A DNA stretch of 64,000 bases from Crocodylus rhombifer (Eukaryota > Chordata > Crocodylia > Crocodylidae): the NCBI GenBank assembly GCA_038503035.1, contig JAVSML010024246.1, forward strand, positions 767,258 to 831,257, read 5' to 3'. Position 1 is the first letter of the stretch; each line of letters opens with the position of its first letter. Shown piece by piece: positions 11,790 to 23,370 of this stretch. The translations under genes and the position numbers were made by a program. The notes beneath the pieces are model-generated. The model had not been told where the DNA came from, did no database searches, and saw nothing but the letters and a program-made list of their open reading frames with translations.

Positions 11790-12745
11790 ATCACTGGCCA
11801 CCTCCAGTGGTGTCCCCCAGGGATTGGTGCTTGGACCCATGCTCTTTAATATATTAATGACTTGGATGAGGGGGTGGAGAGCTCAGTGATTAAGTTTGCG
11901 GCTGATACCAAGCTGTGGGGAAACATGGGCTCATCAGAGTATCGGGTAAAGATCCAGGACGACCTTGATAGATTGCATTTATGGGCGGAATTGAATCAGA
12001 TGAGGTTTAACAGGGAGAAGTGCAGAGCTCTTCATCTGGGTAGGAAGAACCTTCACCCTAACTACATGATAGGTGGTGGCCCACTGGCTGGCACAGCATC
12101 AGAATGAGACCTGGGGGTCATGATCGACTGGAAGATGAACATGAGCCAACAGTGTGACAAAGTTGCCAGAAAGGCAAATAGAACTCTGTTGATGCTAGAG
12201 GGAGGTGCTCCTCCATCTCTGTTTGGCATTGGTGAGGCCACAGCTGCAATACTGTGTCCAGTTCTGGGCACAGCACTTCAAGAAGGATGTGGATAATCTC
12301 AATAGGGTACAAAGAAGGGCCACCCATAAGATTAAGGGCATAGAGAATAGGCCCTATGAGGAGAGACTCTAGGAACTGGGCCTGTTCAGTCGGAGTAAGA
12401 GAAGGCTGGAGGTGACTTGATAGCTGCCTACAAGTACATCAGGGGTGAGAATCAAGACCTAGGGGAGCAACTCTTTAGGAAGTCACCTCAAGGGAGGACG
12501 AGGACCAATAAGCTGATACGGGATAAATTCAGGCTGGACATAAGAAAAAACTTTTTCTTTATAAGGGTTACCAGAATTTGGAACACACTCCCAGCAAAGG
12601 TAGCGCAGGCACCATCCTTGGGGGTGTTCAAGATGAGGCTGGACAAGCACTTTGTTGAAGTCATCCGAGCCCAATAACTTCCTGCCCATGGCAGGGGACT
12701 GGACTTCTGGTCCTTTGATTCTGTGATTCTATGAAAAGAATCATG
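11790..12745 (+). mobile_element. CR1 LINE, 5'-truncated 3' part
   Basis: This plus-strand CR1 starts inside the RT (a GVPQGLVLGPMLFNI-type block) and runs through the Asp-Asp region (KFAADTKLWGNMG) to the terminal TGATTCTGTGATTCTATGAA. The first Asp of the usual FADD is replaced by Ala as written, in a copy with many stops and frameshifts. The whole is about 950 bp. Confidence 0.92.
11862..12690 (+). pseudogene. CR1 reverse transcriptase C-terminal remnant
   Basis: The blocks VIKFAADTKLWGNMGSSEYR and LNQMRFNREKCRALHLGRKN (11862-12060) are followed after stops by FRLDIRKNFFFIRVTRIWNT and GVFKMRLDKHF (12520-12650). This is the standard CR1 C-terminal series. Stops at 12105 and frame changes make it non-functional. 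Confidence 0.88.
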
Positions 12746-13420
12746 GGAACGGTTTAGCCTGACCTCAGGAACCTGTGCTTTCCATTTGCTATCCCACAAG
12801 GCAAAGTGAAAAAAAGCCCAAGATGCACGTTCTACCAGAAGAGCATTGCACTGGGGTACCTGCCTATAATGAGGAGTTTATTTGGAAGCAACAGATGCTG
12901 TATAGATATATAGAGTAGCATTTTCACCCAGCTAACAAGGCAGTGCTTATACAACAGTTGATCTGGAGAATTTAGTATGGACACATGAGACCTGAAACAT
13001 CTTTCAAATGACGACAAGCGCTCACTCTCAAGGCATCTTGAGAACTGTTGCAGACTTCTTTGTGCTTAAGAAGTAAGTTCTGGAGGGAAAGAATGGATTT
13101 GGGCATTTCCCTCTAAAACTGAGAGCACTTACTGGTTTAATAACCAAATATGGAGCCTGCTGAGCAATCATATGTGTAGGGGGGCAGGTCACAAAGACTG
13201 TTATGCACTTAGCTAACTGGTTGATTTTTTCCAAAATTAATTTGATTGGCTAAAAGTCCATGGTGTGATGGCTCTGCTTCCATCCCAGCTCATTATCATA
13301 TATTAAAAATTCATGTATGCATGCAAATTAGTGTTGGCATATAAAACAAAAGTGAAAATTTGGCGTCTGGCTGGAAGGTGATCTAAATGCCAAGAGGGGT
13401 GAAGAATCCTGCATCTGGCC
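12746..13420. other. Host DNA, nothing recognised
   Basis: No coding or repeat signal could be supported. Confidence 0.4.
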
Positions 13421-13480
13421 ATGGGATTGAACTACATGACCCATGAGCTCTCTTCCAAAACTGTGGCTCTCTCAGACTGG
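13420..13480 (+). mobile_element. Short CR1 3'-end relic
   Basis: GGGATTGAACTACATGACCC and the following GAGCTCTCTTCCAAAACTGTG match the end of the CR1 3' untranslated region (GGACTTGATGACC...GGTCCCTTCCAACCCTGTG) with several substitutions. Only about 60 bp are visible. Confidence 0.45.
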
Positions 13481-15836
13481 TCCAAAGAGTGAGTCAGACT
13501 TCTTTTGGTTAAGAGAAAGGCAGATGTTTTGGGTACTTCTACATAGGGGAAAGAGACTTATCATTCAAGGACCCAGTCTACAGTCCAAAGGCTTGCCCAA
13601 GAGAATGTAGAGTATGGATTCAGTGACAGCTCTGAGAGGCCCTGGACAAAGACTGAAGGTGAAGAGCAAGGTAGCCAACCAGGCCCAGACCACTAAAGAA
13701 AGCTCTAGTCAGAGTGGGTGGCTACTTGAGCTGGCTTGCAAAGAATGGTGGTCAAGACTCTAATTCCAGTGTTTAGCTCTGGAATAGATGATCTCAGCAC
13801 AACCTTCCTCAACAACCCATTTCTTTCCCTGCATGGCCACTAAAGTAAGTAGCTCATCCCCTTCCCCACCCAAGGTTGGGTCCCACTGACCTATGACCAC
13901 CAGCAGCAAGTTTTACCCATCTGTGGTGGATACCCATCCAAAATAATGAAGGGCACTGTTGTGCCTTGCTCCACTCCAATAGTCCTTCTCTGGCTGAGAA
14001 GCCCTGGTTTGCTTAGCTGAGCAGGGATAAAGGGAGCAAGGCCTAACTCCTTGCTGCCAACAGGAGACCTACAGCACACTGGCTAGACATCACCTCTCCT
14101 CAGAGAAAGGAACTACATCTGTTTCTGAGGATCGCCATAGCCATGAAGACATAAGATAAGTAACACTGAAAAAGCATTCTAAAATGATAGGGGAATTGCT
14201 GACCTAGAGGCCCTGACAGAGGGCACAATGTTTTGCTGTCCTATGTGTCATAAATGTGATTTATGCAGTAAGTCAGGTTCAGGTGGAAAATATAACCTCT
14301 CCAAGAGGAAAATGTCCCTTTTTGAAAAATTGGGCCTGCTTGTGCCCTGAATTAAATTAAAGTTGAAATTTCACTAAAACTGTTTCCATTATAGTTAGTT
14401 TTTTATGCAGAGATTTGTGTGAAAAGCCTGCATCAAAGAATGTCAAGTCATCTTACATGCACTAACAATTTTGGGGTCTATATTGAATAAGGTGTAAGAT
14501 TAAAAAAATCATTATCTGGATGACAGTAGCACTTAGAGGCCCCATTCAGAGATCAGAGCCTTGTTGTATGAGTTGGTATATTGATTTGTAATTTAAAAAG
14601 CAGTCCTTGTTAAAAGACCTTGTTATATATCAGGGAACAGAGAAATGAGACAAATAGAAAATTAAAAAAGGGGTGGGGGTAGGGGTATGGAATACTGGAG
14701 AAGAAAGCTGGTGGCCCAAGATTTTCAAATGACTAGCAGTTTCAGGTGCTTAAGTTTTTGGAAGCATAACCTGAAGCATCTAAATTGGGCACCATTTCTG
14801 GTGTTTCAGCTGGGCAGGGAAGATCTGAAGCACCCAAAAATAATTAGTCCCTTTTGAAAATCTCAGCTATGTTCTCTATTTATTGGTAGCCTGGGGAGAC
14901 TATTACCTGCTTTCAAGGAAAGGTACCTTTTCAGCAGTGCTTAAATGCATTTTTAATGCAGATTAACTTGTTTTATGGTACAGTTGTTGAAGAGAGAGAG
15001 ATTTTTAAGGAAGCTTTTTGTGGCCGTATATTAGATTAGAGTTTGTGTGATAAACAGTAATAGCTCTTCAGAGCAGATGCATTTTATCAGTTTAAAACAT
15101 GACTCAGAAAACATGCACTGCATTTAGGCTTTTAAAAATGTATTTACATGTCAGTATGAACAGCAGACAGTAATAAATCTTTAGAAGCCATTATTGTCTT
15201 TCAGTTAAATATAATGTGGCTCACAGTGCATGTATTATTTATGTGGTAGATGGTAACGGAGACTTTAGAGCCAAATGGTTTATTGTGCATATCTGGATAC
15301 TATCTAAAATGATGGGGTTTTGACCTTATAGGCCAAGAAAAAAGGCATCCTTTGTAGCAGAAATCCCACCCGCATGGCACTTTGGGGGTCCCACATTACA
15401 AAGGAGTGTCCTACAGGAGTGCTCAGCAATCCAGCATCTCAGCTCCAGAGCCATTTCAGCTGCTACTGCTACACACAGCCTGGGACCTATAGGTGCTTGC
15501 TTCTACTCTCCCTCTTCCCTTGCTTTCAGGTGTCTCCTCTCTCCCTCTTCTCTGTGGGAGAATTCCCTTTCCTCTGCTGACCATGGATCCTCTCCTCAAA
15601 AACCTATTTACTTGGCCTTTGGTTGGGGGACAGGATTTGGCCTTGTTCCTGCTGTCAGCCATCATTACAGACCGCTCTCAAGAAAGAGAGAAAAGTATCA
15701 GAGAGCAATGAGAGAGGAAAGGTAGAAGGTTCCTACATGTCCCTTATGAGAAACTTGGCTATTTGGCACTGAACAAGCCTTGTGGGGCTTGTGATACCTA
15801 CCAAAGGGCAAATATGTAAAATTAAATTTTTACAGT
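13481..15836. other. Host DNA with one eroded MITE-like repeat (about 14712-14872)
   Basis: Most of this stretch shows nothing recognisable. At about 14717 AGATTTTCAAATGAC, and at about 14852 CTTTTGAAAATCTCAG, form an imperfect inverted repeat around GGTGCTTAAG-type text. This resembles old amniote palindromic repeats. A weaker relative is at about 58545-58612. Confidence 0.4.
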
Positions 15837-16917
15837 GGATATTGTTGCATTCAAAAGTGGGATTTGAACGTAGTGCAGTTAATGATTGACATGACATCTC
15901 ACTTGATTTAGTGACAGAAAGGCTTTAGTAACTGTATCACAATTGAGCTATAGAACTAAATGACAGAAAAAGACTCCTTCCCAACATTCAGTAAATAAGC
16001 TATTGCAAATGCCCTAGTATATGTTAGCTACAAGAGTGTCTCTTGCCAACGCAGGCAGGAAGTGGTTTCAGTCTTTGCAGCCTTCACTGGGCATGGACCC
16101 ATTTCCGGGAATGATTAGTTGGGTGCAGGTTACAATGTTGCAGTGATTTTGTTTCTCTCTCCTGAAGTGTACCTTTTGCCAGGAACTCTGTCTCATCCTT
16201 ATACTGTTCAATTGTGTAGCTTTAAAGAATTCCTTCTTGACAGTTGGTAGATTAAAATCCAAACAAAGCAGCTAGGGAGGGACCATCACATTACAATGCT
16301 GTTTGGGGTCATCTAGTTGTGAAACTTGTTTTTGTAAGCTTTTGATCAGTCCTGAGGTTACACTTCAATCAAATGGGATGGGTCTTGATTGACTGAACAG
16401 GACACCTTGGGGCATTAATCATAGGACACTGTTTTGGGTTGCTGTTTTAACAATGGTGCAGAACTCAAAATAGTCTGAACTAGTGATGGTTTATGGAGAC
16501 ATTTGCAAAACCCAAACAGACATTGAATGCCTGTTCTCAGAAATATATCTTAATCAAGGGAGTATGTGTCAACAAAGAGGATACAGTCACATAGGGATAA
16601 GCTTATGAACTAGCCAGTTGCCTGTCAAGAATGATGGGGAGAGGGAAGCAGGAGGGGACAGAGCCCTGGGACCCCGCCTGTCTGCACCTGCTCCCCCTTT
16701 CCTCCTGCTGCTTGGGGTCCAGGTCCACTGCCTCCCTCCCCGCCGCAGCAGTGGGGGGAGGGGAGAAGCGGGCCCAGGCCCAATGCAGGGGAGGACTGGG
16801 CCATGTTCCCACTAAGGTGTAGCGATCTGTGAGCGTGCCACTTCGGTCTGTGGAGGTGCCGCTTCAGTCCTGCCTTCCACTTCTGATGCACAGGGGGGAG
16901 GTGGAATCAACTTATCA

Positions 16918-16958
16918 ACTACAGTTGATAAGTTATCTTATCAACTGTAAGATAAGCA
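16918..16958. repeat. Short perfect hairpin ACTTATCAACT / AGTTGATAAGT
   Basis: ACTTATCAACT is followed, after two bases, by its reverse complement AGTTGATAAGT. A second CTTATCAACTGTAAGATAAG hairpin follows immediately. The pair forms a compact cruciform-prone block in the AT-rich core of the LTR insertion. Confidence 0.75.
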
Positions 16959-17156
16959 GGAGTCTGGTCTCATTTTTTTCACACTGATACAGAGTTCTTC
17001 AATTCTATACACCCTAGTGTTAAACCTGCAGAAATTAGCAACTGATTCTGCTTCCATTATGCTCACCCTATTATTTAAAAACCTTGAAATATGCACTCTT
17101 GGAAGTACTACAAAACTGAATTATTTGGGAGAAAAGAGTCTTGAAATACTAAACTA

Positions 17157-17275
17157 TATACACACGCACACACACATGTATAAAATATACTAAACTATAT
17201 ATAAAAATTAACATTTTTATATTTCAAGGTCTATACACACATATGTGTATATGTGTGTGTGTGTATACCTATATT
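17157..17275. repeat. CA-repeat and TG-repeat tract with inverted symmetry
   Basis: (CA)n near 17161-17176 is mirrored by (TG)n near 17245-17264. The inverted pair CCTTGAAATAT (17081) and ATATTTCAAGG (17219) also occurs around it. The arrangement suggests an eroded long inverted repeat. Confidence 0.55.
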
Positions 17276-18386
17276 AAAATGTACTTCCTTTTCTCATTTT
17301 TCAGTGTCTTGATTACAAATATCCATATGAATCTAATATAAAAAAATAATCATCAAACATTGAATACAATTATATATCCTTGTAAAGAAAGAACCTGACT
17401 TTTTCCACTTTAAATTATGTCTACACAGTACATTTTCACCTTGTGGACTGATGCTGTCAAATCATTGCTTTGACAGAAAAGTCTGTTGCCACAAAAGCAT
17501 CTGTATGCAGAAGGATATAATGTGAAGCAGCTCACTGTGGAGCACCTCACAAGCAGCCAGCACATGTCCCCCAGACCTCACAGGCTTTGAAAGCAGCGTG
17601 GTGCCATGTGTGTCCCATCGCTGGCATGCACAGGGGCAGTAGGAGTGGGCTCAGGCTGATGCAGGGAAGTGGGCTGGGGGTGGAGTGGGCCCGGGCCCAA
17701 GGGAGGGAGAAGGCCTGCTCCTTCCCTTCCCCAGATGCTGCCATGGCTGCGTCAGGCCAGACCCGCTGTTTCTCCCCACCACTGTGGTGGGCCGGCTTTT
17801 CCCCTGCTTAGGCCTGTTCCCCATCCCCTGCATTGGGACCTGCTCTCCTCCCCTCTGCGTAGGACCTGGGCCCACCCCCTTACCCCCGCATTGGGCCCAG
17901 GCCTATTCCACCCTGCCCACGTTACCTGCAGGGAGCAGGGTGGGCCGAGGTGAGGCCAGACCTACTGGCCTGGCCCCCCCTTCTGTCCACTCTGTTCCCG
18001 CTGGTTTCAGGGAGTAGGGCACGGGGCCCAGGTCTACTCTCTCCCTGCTTCATCCCCTGTGTCTCTGCCATAATGGCAGCAGGTTGCCTTCTGTCAGAAT
18101 GCTTCTTCACTCTCCGACTGGCTGTTTGTCAGCCAATTAGAGTGCAATTAAAGCATTACAGACAGACAGACAGACACAGATTTAGGCTTTTATAATATTA
18201 GAACGGTTTTGCATAAGAAAACATTGAGTACATTTGCAATTAGCACAGGAGATTAAATCAATTGTAATTGCTTTATTTTGCATGGTGCCAATCACAGTCT
18301 TGCATTCTTGTGCAAGATGCACTGTTATTTTAATTTGATCATTTAAATTTCATGTGTAGATTCAGCCATGCTTCCACAGTCCCTCA

Positions 18387-21300
18387 CTTGATGCTCATAA
18401 AGCATTTATGTAGTATTACCATCAAGACAGATGAGGTCACCGTCTCCGAAGTTAGAACTTCCCGCTGGAAATGCTTGTGTGCTACTTATTTACATTCAAG
18501 TTAAGAGGGCCTTCAGCTCCTTCTTATAAGCATGGGATTTCACTCTTAGAAGCAGCTGTCAGGTCCTACATGAGATGATACATTGTATTTACACTAACAA
18601 TACACAAATACTTAAAACTGCCACAATGGGGTGTAAGGCCACATTTAGAATATCAGTACTAGTTGGACACCATTCAAAAAGTTTTCCACCAGTGATGCCT
18701 TTGTGGCATCTTTTGCTATATCTATTAAATGAATTATGGTTTTACCCACATATTGTACTGTAACAACAGCGTGTTTTTCTGAAGCTTGAACTTTCTGGAC
18801 CTTTTTAGACATGTCTGGATGAAAAATTTATTTGTGCAGCTTATCTGAAGACATCTGTAATTGAACGTCATTTAAACCAGTTTTACTGAAAATATGAAAA
18901 CTCCGTGTAAAAGACTGTTCTAGTGTTAATGTAGTAAAATTAAAATTGCAATCTATAATTTGTATAATATTACAAAAACGATTAGAACTTTCATTTAAAG
19001 AGAAATTTTGTGCATTAATCATTAACATGTTACATATAGTTTGAATTCATACACGCCCTTCCCCAATATTAATAATAGTATTTTGGTTAGAATAGTTTCT
19101 ATACATGGAATATTAACACTCTGCTTGATCATTGCTCAAGCATGCATGTTTAAAATACAAAACATAACCAGGGCATATATAGTCATGCTAGTCAATTTTC
19201 TCATAGGACTGCACCTTATGACCTCATTTACCTGATTCAGCCAAACAATTTGAAATGCATCATTAGTTGCTGGGTAGGCTGGCAGGATCTTTAGCCCATG
19301 CCCTGTTGTAGCTATGTTGGCACTGCTTAGAACAATAGGGAGTGTAAGCTGTTCACCCAAGTATGTGGTGCCAGTCACATAGGCAGACCCCCCTTCCTGG
19401 AGCACATCCACTAGCCTGGGGGTGGTGCTGCCACCACCCAGGGTCTGGGTTCTTGAGTGATCCTGGGTCTGTGCCCTCTGGGAAACACAGGCCTAGTAGC
19501 CCTTGAGGGTACTCGACTGACTTCAAGAACTTGGGATGCTTCCCTCAGTATGAAGCAAAAATAGTAGTCTCCCTTAGTCAGCTGAATCAAGGGGACCCCA
19601 AGGCATAATCTAGACCCACTCCCAGTAAGCCTCCCATGCTAGGTACAAAGGAAAAGTAATATCAGAGAAATCCCATAAAGCAAACAGGGTGGCTGGGTAG
19701 CCTTTGATCACGCATCTGAGTTACTGCAAACTATATATCTAGTTAGATCTCAGGTAGCTTACTCATGGGTATCATCCAGAGGCAGGTGGAGATTCCCTCT
19801 GGAGGCAGGCAGTTCATTGATCATGAGTTTCAAGGGAGAGAGCAAGTTTCTTATGGTCCAGTTTCTCTCTCTGAGTTTTTTCATCATGGCTATTGCCCCT
19901 CCTCCTGGGCAGTTCTTAACTTATATAGACCTTATGACCTCAGTTACCTGGTCCAACAGAGGACAGCACCTGTTGGCTGCCAGTCAACCAATTTGAAATG
20001 CATCACTGGTTGCCGTGTAGACTGGCAGAGTCTCTAGCCCCCTCCCTGTCAGGTTGGCATTGCTTAGAACAATAGAGAGCATAAGCCCCCACCCAGGTAT
20101 GTGATGCCAGTCACGTACATGGAGGGAGCAGGTTTCCTCCATGTATCCAGCTCAGGTTACAACTCAGAGTTACCTAAAGAGCCCATGGGATGTCTGTCTT
20201 CCTCAGGGACCATGTTAACCAAACTGTCATATAGCAGCGTTTTTGGGGAGAGAGAGAGGTGGCATTCTGCCACAACACCTTGGGGCATAAAGTTAGTTCG
20301 GCTGATCATAACACCTAGAGGCACCAGTGGACTGTTTTTTAGAACTTGCTCTGGCTGATATTTCATAATGGCAAGACTCAGTGTATTTGTGATGACGTTA
20401 AGTGTTAATGTAATTAATTTTGCCCAGGGACTGATAATGTGTTTCCTAATCATTTCAGATATATTTTCTCTTAAGGCTTGATTGATCATGTCTTTGGCAA
20501 TAACATATTGCCATATCTGTGCCTGCACACACGTAAAGGTGGTTGAGGTATTTGCCTCCAGTCACAAGATTGCCTTTGCCAGAGCAGCAGTTAGGATGTC
20601 GCTTAGGCTTTGGCTTTGGCTAAGATCTGCTATTTGTAGCTGTAGCTCATTTCATGCAGACCTTCATGTAAAGGGATATCCATTTTCTGTATAATGGATC
20701 CCAGACTACTGAGCTTATTAGCCACCGTTTCAGAGTTAATGGAGTCAAGCACTCCCAAACCGGTCCCTGAAGCTCAGAGAACTGCGTCCAATGATTGTTT
20801 CTTTCATTTCCCCATGTTAATGAGGACTTTTCCTTCTAACCATTTTTCCCAGCCCTTTGTAGGGCTTAACCACTGATGCTTTTCTTTGCTGAATGAAGTC
20901 TGAGGACAAGTTAATTGAAATGTTAATCATACAAATTGTGGGTTGGATCCCTACATTTAACTGAATTGGTGTTTTTTACCACCACAGGACCCGCTGCTAC
21001 TTTGCTTGCCATCTGCTGTATTTTAACCAATTGCATTTTTGTCAACCCATTTGGACTGCAAAATTTCTAGATACCACTATCAGGGGTATTTACTGTAAAA
21101 GTTAATACAAAAGTGGCATTGTTCACACTGTGGGTTGCAGTATGCCTAGCCTGTGGCGTATCAATTCCCCATACAAAGTCAGACTGAGAGGAATTTGTAT
21201 TTATTGTTAGAAACACATTAATCTGACCAGCTGGAATCCAGCTGGGAATTATGGACCAACTTAGTTGCCAATAATCAGGATACTTTGGTACTGGAAATAG

Positions 21301-21840
21301 AGAGGGGTCGAATATGAATCTCGAAGCTACCGTGGAATCAGATGTCTCTTGAAGTTGATTCATTTTTTGTGAGGTCTGATATCCAGGACAATATTTTTAC
21401 TGCATCCACTGCGGGGACCATGTTGGTGGCCAAATAAATGGCCCTCCCCCTTTAGCACTCTATTATAATCATTCCTAGGAACCCAGTGTCATTGTATTTA
21501 ATGAAGTGATCAGTGCCTTGTATGTCAGCTTCCTGAATCTTTTTACAGCAACAGGGAGCTACTCCCTCCTTCCAGTGGAGGAAAGAGTATGTTCAGCCAG
21601 AAATTTCAAAATAAGTTGTCTTGGAATTGTTTGCATCACATGGAACTCCTTTAGGTATTCTTCTGCAATAGTGGAGTACAACACAGCACAGATACTCCTG
21701 ATAGTAAAAGGGCAGACCTTGTTCAAAACCCTGTCTGCATTATCCCTTCGGGACATATTCGCCATACAAGGAGATATATCCCAACAGTAGCATGAGGTTT
21801 ACAGGACACAAAAACCACATTTTAATAGCGCCTGAAAAAT
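18387..21840 (-). pseudogene. Retroviral env region (positional call)
   Basis: This lies between integrase and the 3' LTR, where an envelope gene belongs. No retroviral envelope motif is conserved well enough to prove it. Minus-strand frames of 92-124 codons are visible (20528-20157, 19411-19136, 21363-21067). The first has a heptad-like helical stretch followed by hydrophobic residues, compatible with a transmembrane subunit. The 21363-21067 frame has several Asn-x-Ser/Thr sites. Stops and shifts break all frames, and part is present twice (see 19205-20115). It encodes no functional envelope. Confidence 0.45.
19205..20115. repeat. Direct duplication inside the env region (about 170-bp copies)
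   Basis: Positions 19205-19380 and about 19925-20115 align in the same order: CTTATGACCTCA, TTACCTG, CAATTTGAAATGCATCA, GGTTGC/AGTTGC, TAG.CTGGCAG, CACTGCTTAGAACAATAG, GTATGTG.TGCCAGTCAC. The right copy has about 25 extra bases near 19960-19985. The 550 bp between them are not repeated. This may be an internal duplication, or two short terminal repeats of a small LTR-like element. Confidence 0.7.
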
Positions 21841-23370
21841 AAATAGAAAACATGGGGTCTACTGACCTGATTAATACGACAGTATTAATACAGGTTTTTT
21901 TCTTATTTCCCTTCCATTCTTTGAACTATGAGGAATGGAACCCCTTTCTGAATATTCCATTTTGCATCGTGGATTTCTGCTTGGTATACCATTGAACTAG
22001 CCTTGTTAATAATGTAGACAGGTCCTTACCAAATGGGAGTGAAAGTAGTTGTATCTGAGGCTCAGTACATAAGTCAATCCCCAACTTCCCATTCCTTAGA
22101 TTGCAACAATGGACCTAATTGATTGTCCATCCTTGGCTGATTTTGTTTTTAGAGTTACTGCAATTTGTCTCTGTGTTTTGGAAATTGCTTGCATTAAATT
22201 GCCTATTTGTCAGTTAAAACGTGTGGTTGTAACGAGTCAGAGATAGTATTTTCCAGCCACCACTGCTAGGGCAGTCTCAACTTTTGACCACTAAAAGCTT
22301 TGTGTGGTGAGAAGCCATGAGCAGCGGTAGAACCTTGCACAGCCATCAGTACAAGAGGAGGCTTTTAAACCCAGTCTTTCCTTTGCTGCTTGGATGCCTC
22401 CATTAGGGCCAATTTCAGTATCAGATTTGCTCTTTCCACTTTTTCTGAAGACTGTGGATGGTGTGCAATATGGACTTGTTGTTTAATGTTTAGGACATCA
22501 CATAAGATTTTAACACATTAAGCAGTGAAATGGGGACCCTGGTCTGAGTCAGTTTCATCCAGGACAGGTAGCCCCCACTTAAGGCTCTTAATTGGTTCCT
22601 GAAAAAACAGAGCCTTAAATGAAATGAGCGTTAAGCAAAACCAAAAGTATTTGACGAGCCAAGATGGTGACCCCAATTGTTTTTAATGACCCAAGATAGC
22701 TACTGTGAGCATTTTCACAAAACTCGCTGAGTGCTAAGTGAAATCAGGTATCAATTTTAAATGAGCATTATAGTAAAATAGCTCTAAGGAAACCAGCGTT
22801 AAGCAGAGATTGCCTGGAAGCCAAATTGAGAGAAAATTTCATTAATTAATACTTTGACAATTGTCATACATCATTTTTCCAAGTGGGAATTGCTTCAGTC
22901 TACTTGGTAAAAGTGTCCACAATTACAAGGCAATACTTAAATCCCTTTCTACTACAAGGCAGCTCTGTGTCATCAATTTGTAACTGATGCCAAGGTCCTT
23001 TAATATTCTGGTGTCCTAGGGATCCTTTTACTGCCTGGGCATCTGGGTTACCTGCAGTGCAAGGTAGTTATCGATAACGTGTTCCACATCATCTTTTATG
23101 CTGGGCCACCAGCCTGCAGCTTCTGATCGCGTGAGTGTCTTTTCAATTCCAAAATGCCCATTCCAATGGGCTAATTCAGTGATTTCTTTTCATACCCTCT
23201 GAGGAACTACTCACACAACATGGTTATTTCCTTCTTTTTTAGCTAGCAGCAGACCTGTGGTATCTTTCCATATCTCCCAGTTCCTGTGTTTCCCTTGCTT
23301 TATCAATTTTTGAACTTGAGCATCAGTGTCCTGTAAAGCCTTTAAATGAAAGCCCCCTTTATTCCTACTT
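21841..23370 (-). pseudogene. Retroviral integrase (DDE, broken, MITE-interrupted)
   Basis: Integrase joins viral DNA to the host chromosome. On the minus strand the zinc-binding N-terminal region shows WNGHFGIEKTLT (23165-23130), followed by a WWPSIKDDV-like block; the second Cys pair is lost. The core shows DSDQGPHFT (22550-22524, second catalytic Asp) and HHPQSSEKVERANLILK (22463-22413, catalytic Glu). A downstream HGFSPHKAF block matches the usual GLSP motif. A Tigger-like MITE (22565-22816) sits just upstream of the DSDQG motif, and a stop follows it. Confidence 0.85.
22565..22816. mobile_element. Tigger-like MITE in the integrase gene
   Basis: The left end is CAGGTAGCCCCCACTTAAGG. The right end, reverse-complemented, is CAGGCAATCTCTGCTTAACG. 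This gives imperfect inverted repeats of about 30 bp of the pogo/Tigger type (CAGGCAGTCCCC). Inside, TTAAATGAAATGAGCGTTAAGC text recurs in both orientations. A clean TA duplication is not visible. It is short, with no transposase, and related in its ends to the element at 61103. Confidence 0.75.

Larger units (their letters stand above)
16622..18205. mobile_element. Composite GC-rich insertion in the 3' LTR, (CAGA)n tail, family unknown
   Basis: The opposite LTR lacks these roughly 1.6 kb, so they are a later insertion. It has a GC-rich block (16640-16910), an AT-rich core with a hairpin and CA/TG microsatellites (16911-17550), and a second GC-rich block (17560-18080) that repeats phrases such as GGGCCCAGGCC and CAATGCAGGG/CATTGGG. 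It ends with (CAGA)4 and TTTTATAATATTAG. Possible duplicated bases are TAGCCAGTT on the left and TAGAACGGTT on the right. The AT-rich core may itself be a separate insertion. I do not recognise the family. Confidence 0.55.
15843..18386 (-). repeat. 3' LTR of the provirus, interrupted
   Basis: The left LTR starts TGTTGCA and parallels 33837-34362 and 35350-35667 almost continuously. Shared landmarks are TTTCAGTCTTTGCAGCCTT, GGGACCATCACATTACAAT, GTTACACTTCAATCAAATGG and CTTGCATTCTTGTGCAAGAT. A foreign block (about 16622-18205) interrupts it between CTAGCC and TTGCATAAG. The internal end is placed at 18386 because that gives a matching host duplication. An alternative end at 18378 (CACA) would put a purine-rich AAGTGAGGGAC directly outside it, as expected for a polypurine tract. 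I cannot decide between these. Confidence 0.88.

Noticed and set aside
15838..15842. Alternative LTR edge at CACA (18378 / 35660)
   Set aside because: It would place a purine-rich tract correctly at the 3' LTR but gives flanks GATAT and GTCAT that do not match. The edge giving GATAT on both sides was preferred, with the doubt stated.
16603..18195. Clusters of overlapping 60-110-codon frames
   Set aside because: GC-rich block of an LTR insertion; frames occur in all phases without any motif.
18271..18277. AATAAAG on the minus strand as the LTR polyadenylation signal
   Set aside because: It is only about 110 bp from the presumed start of the LTR, too close for a normal U3, although the other LTR shares the sequence. 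Left undecided.
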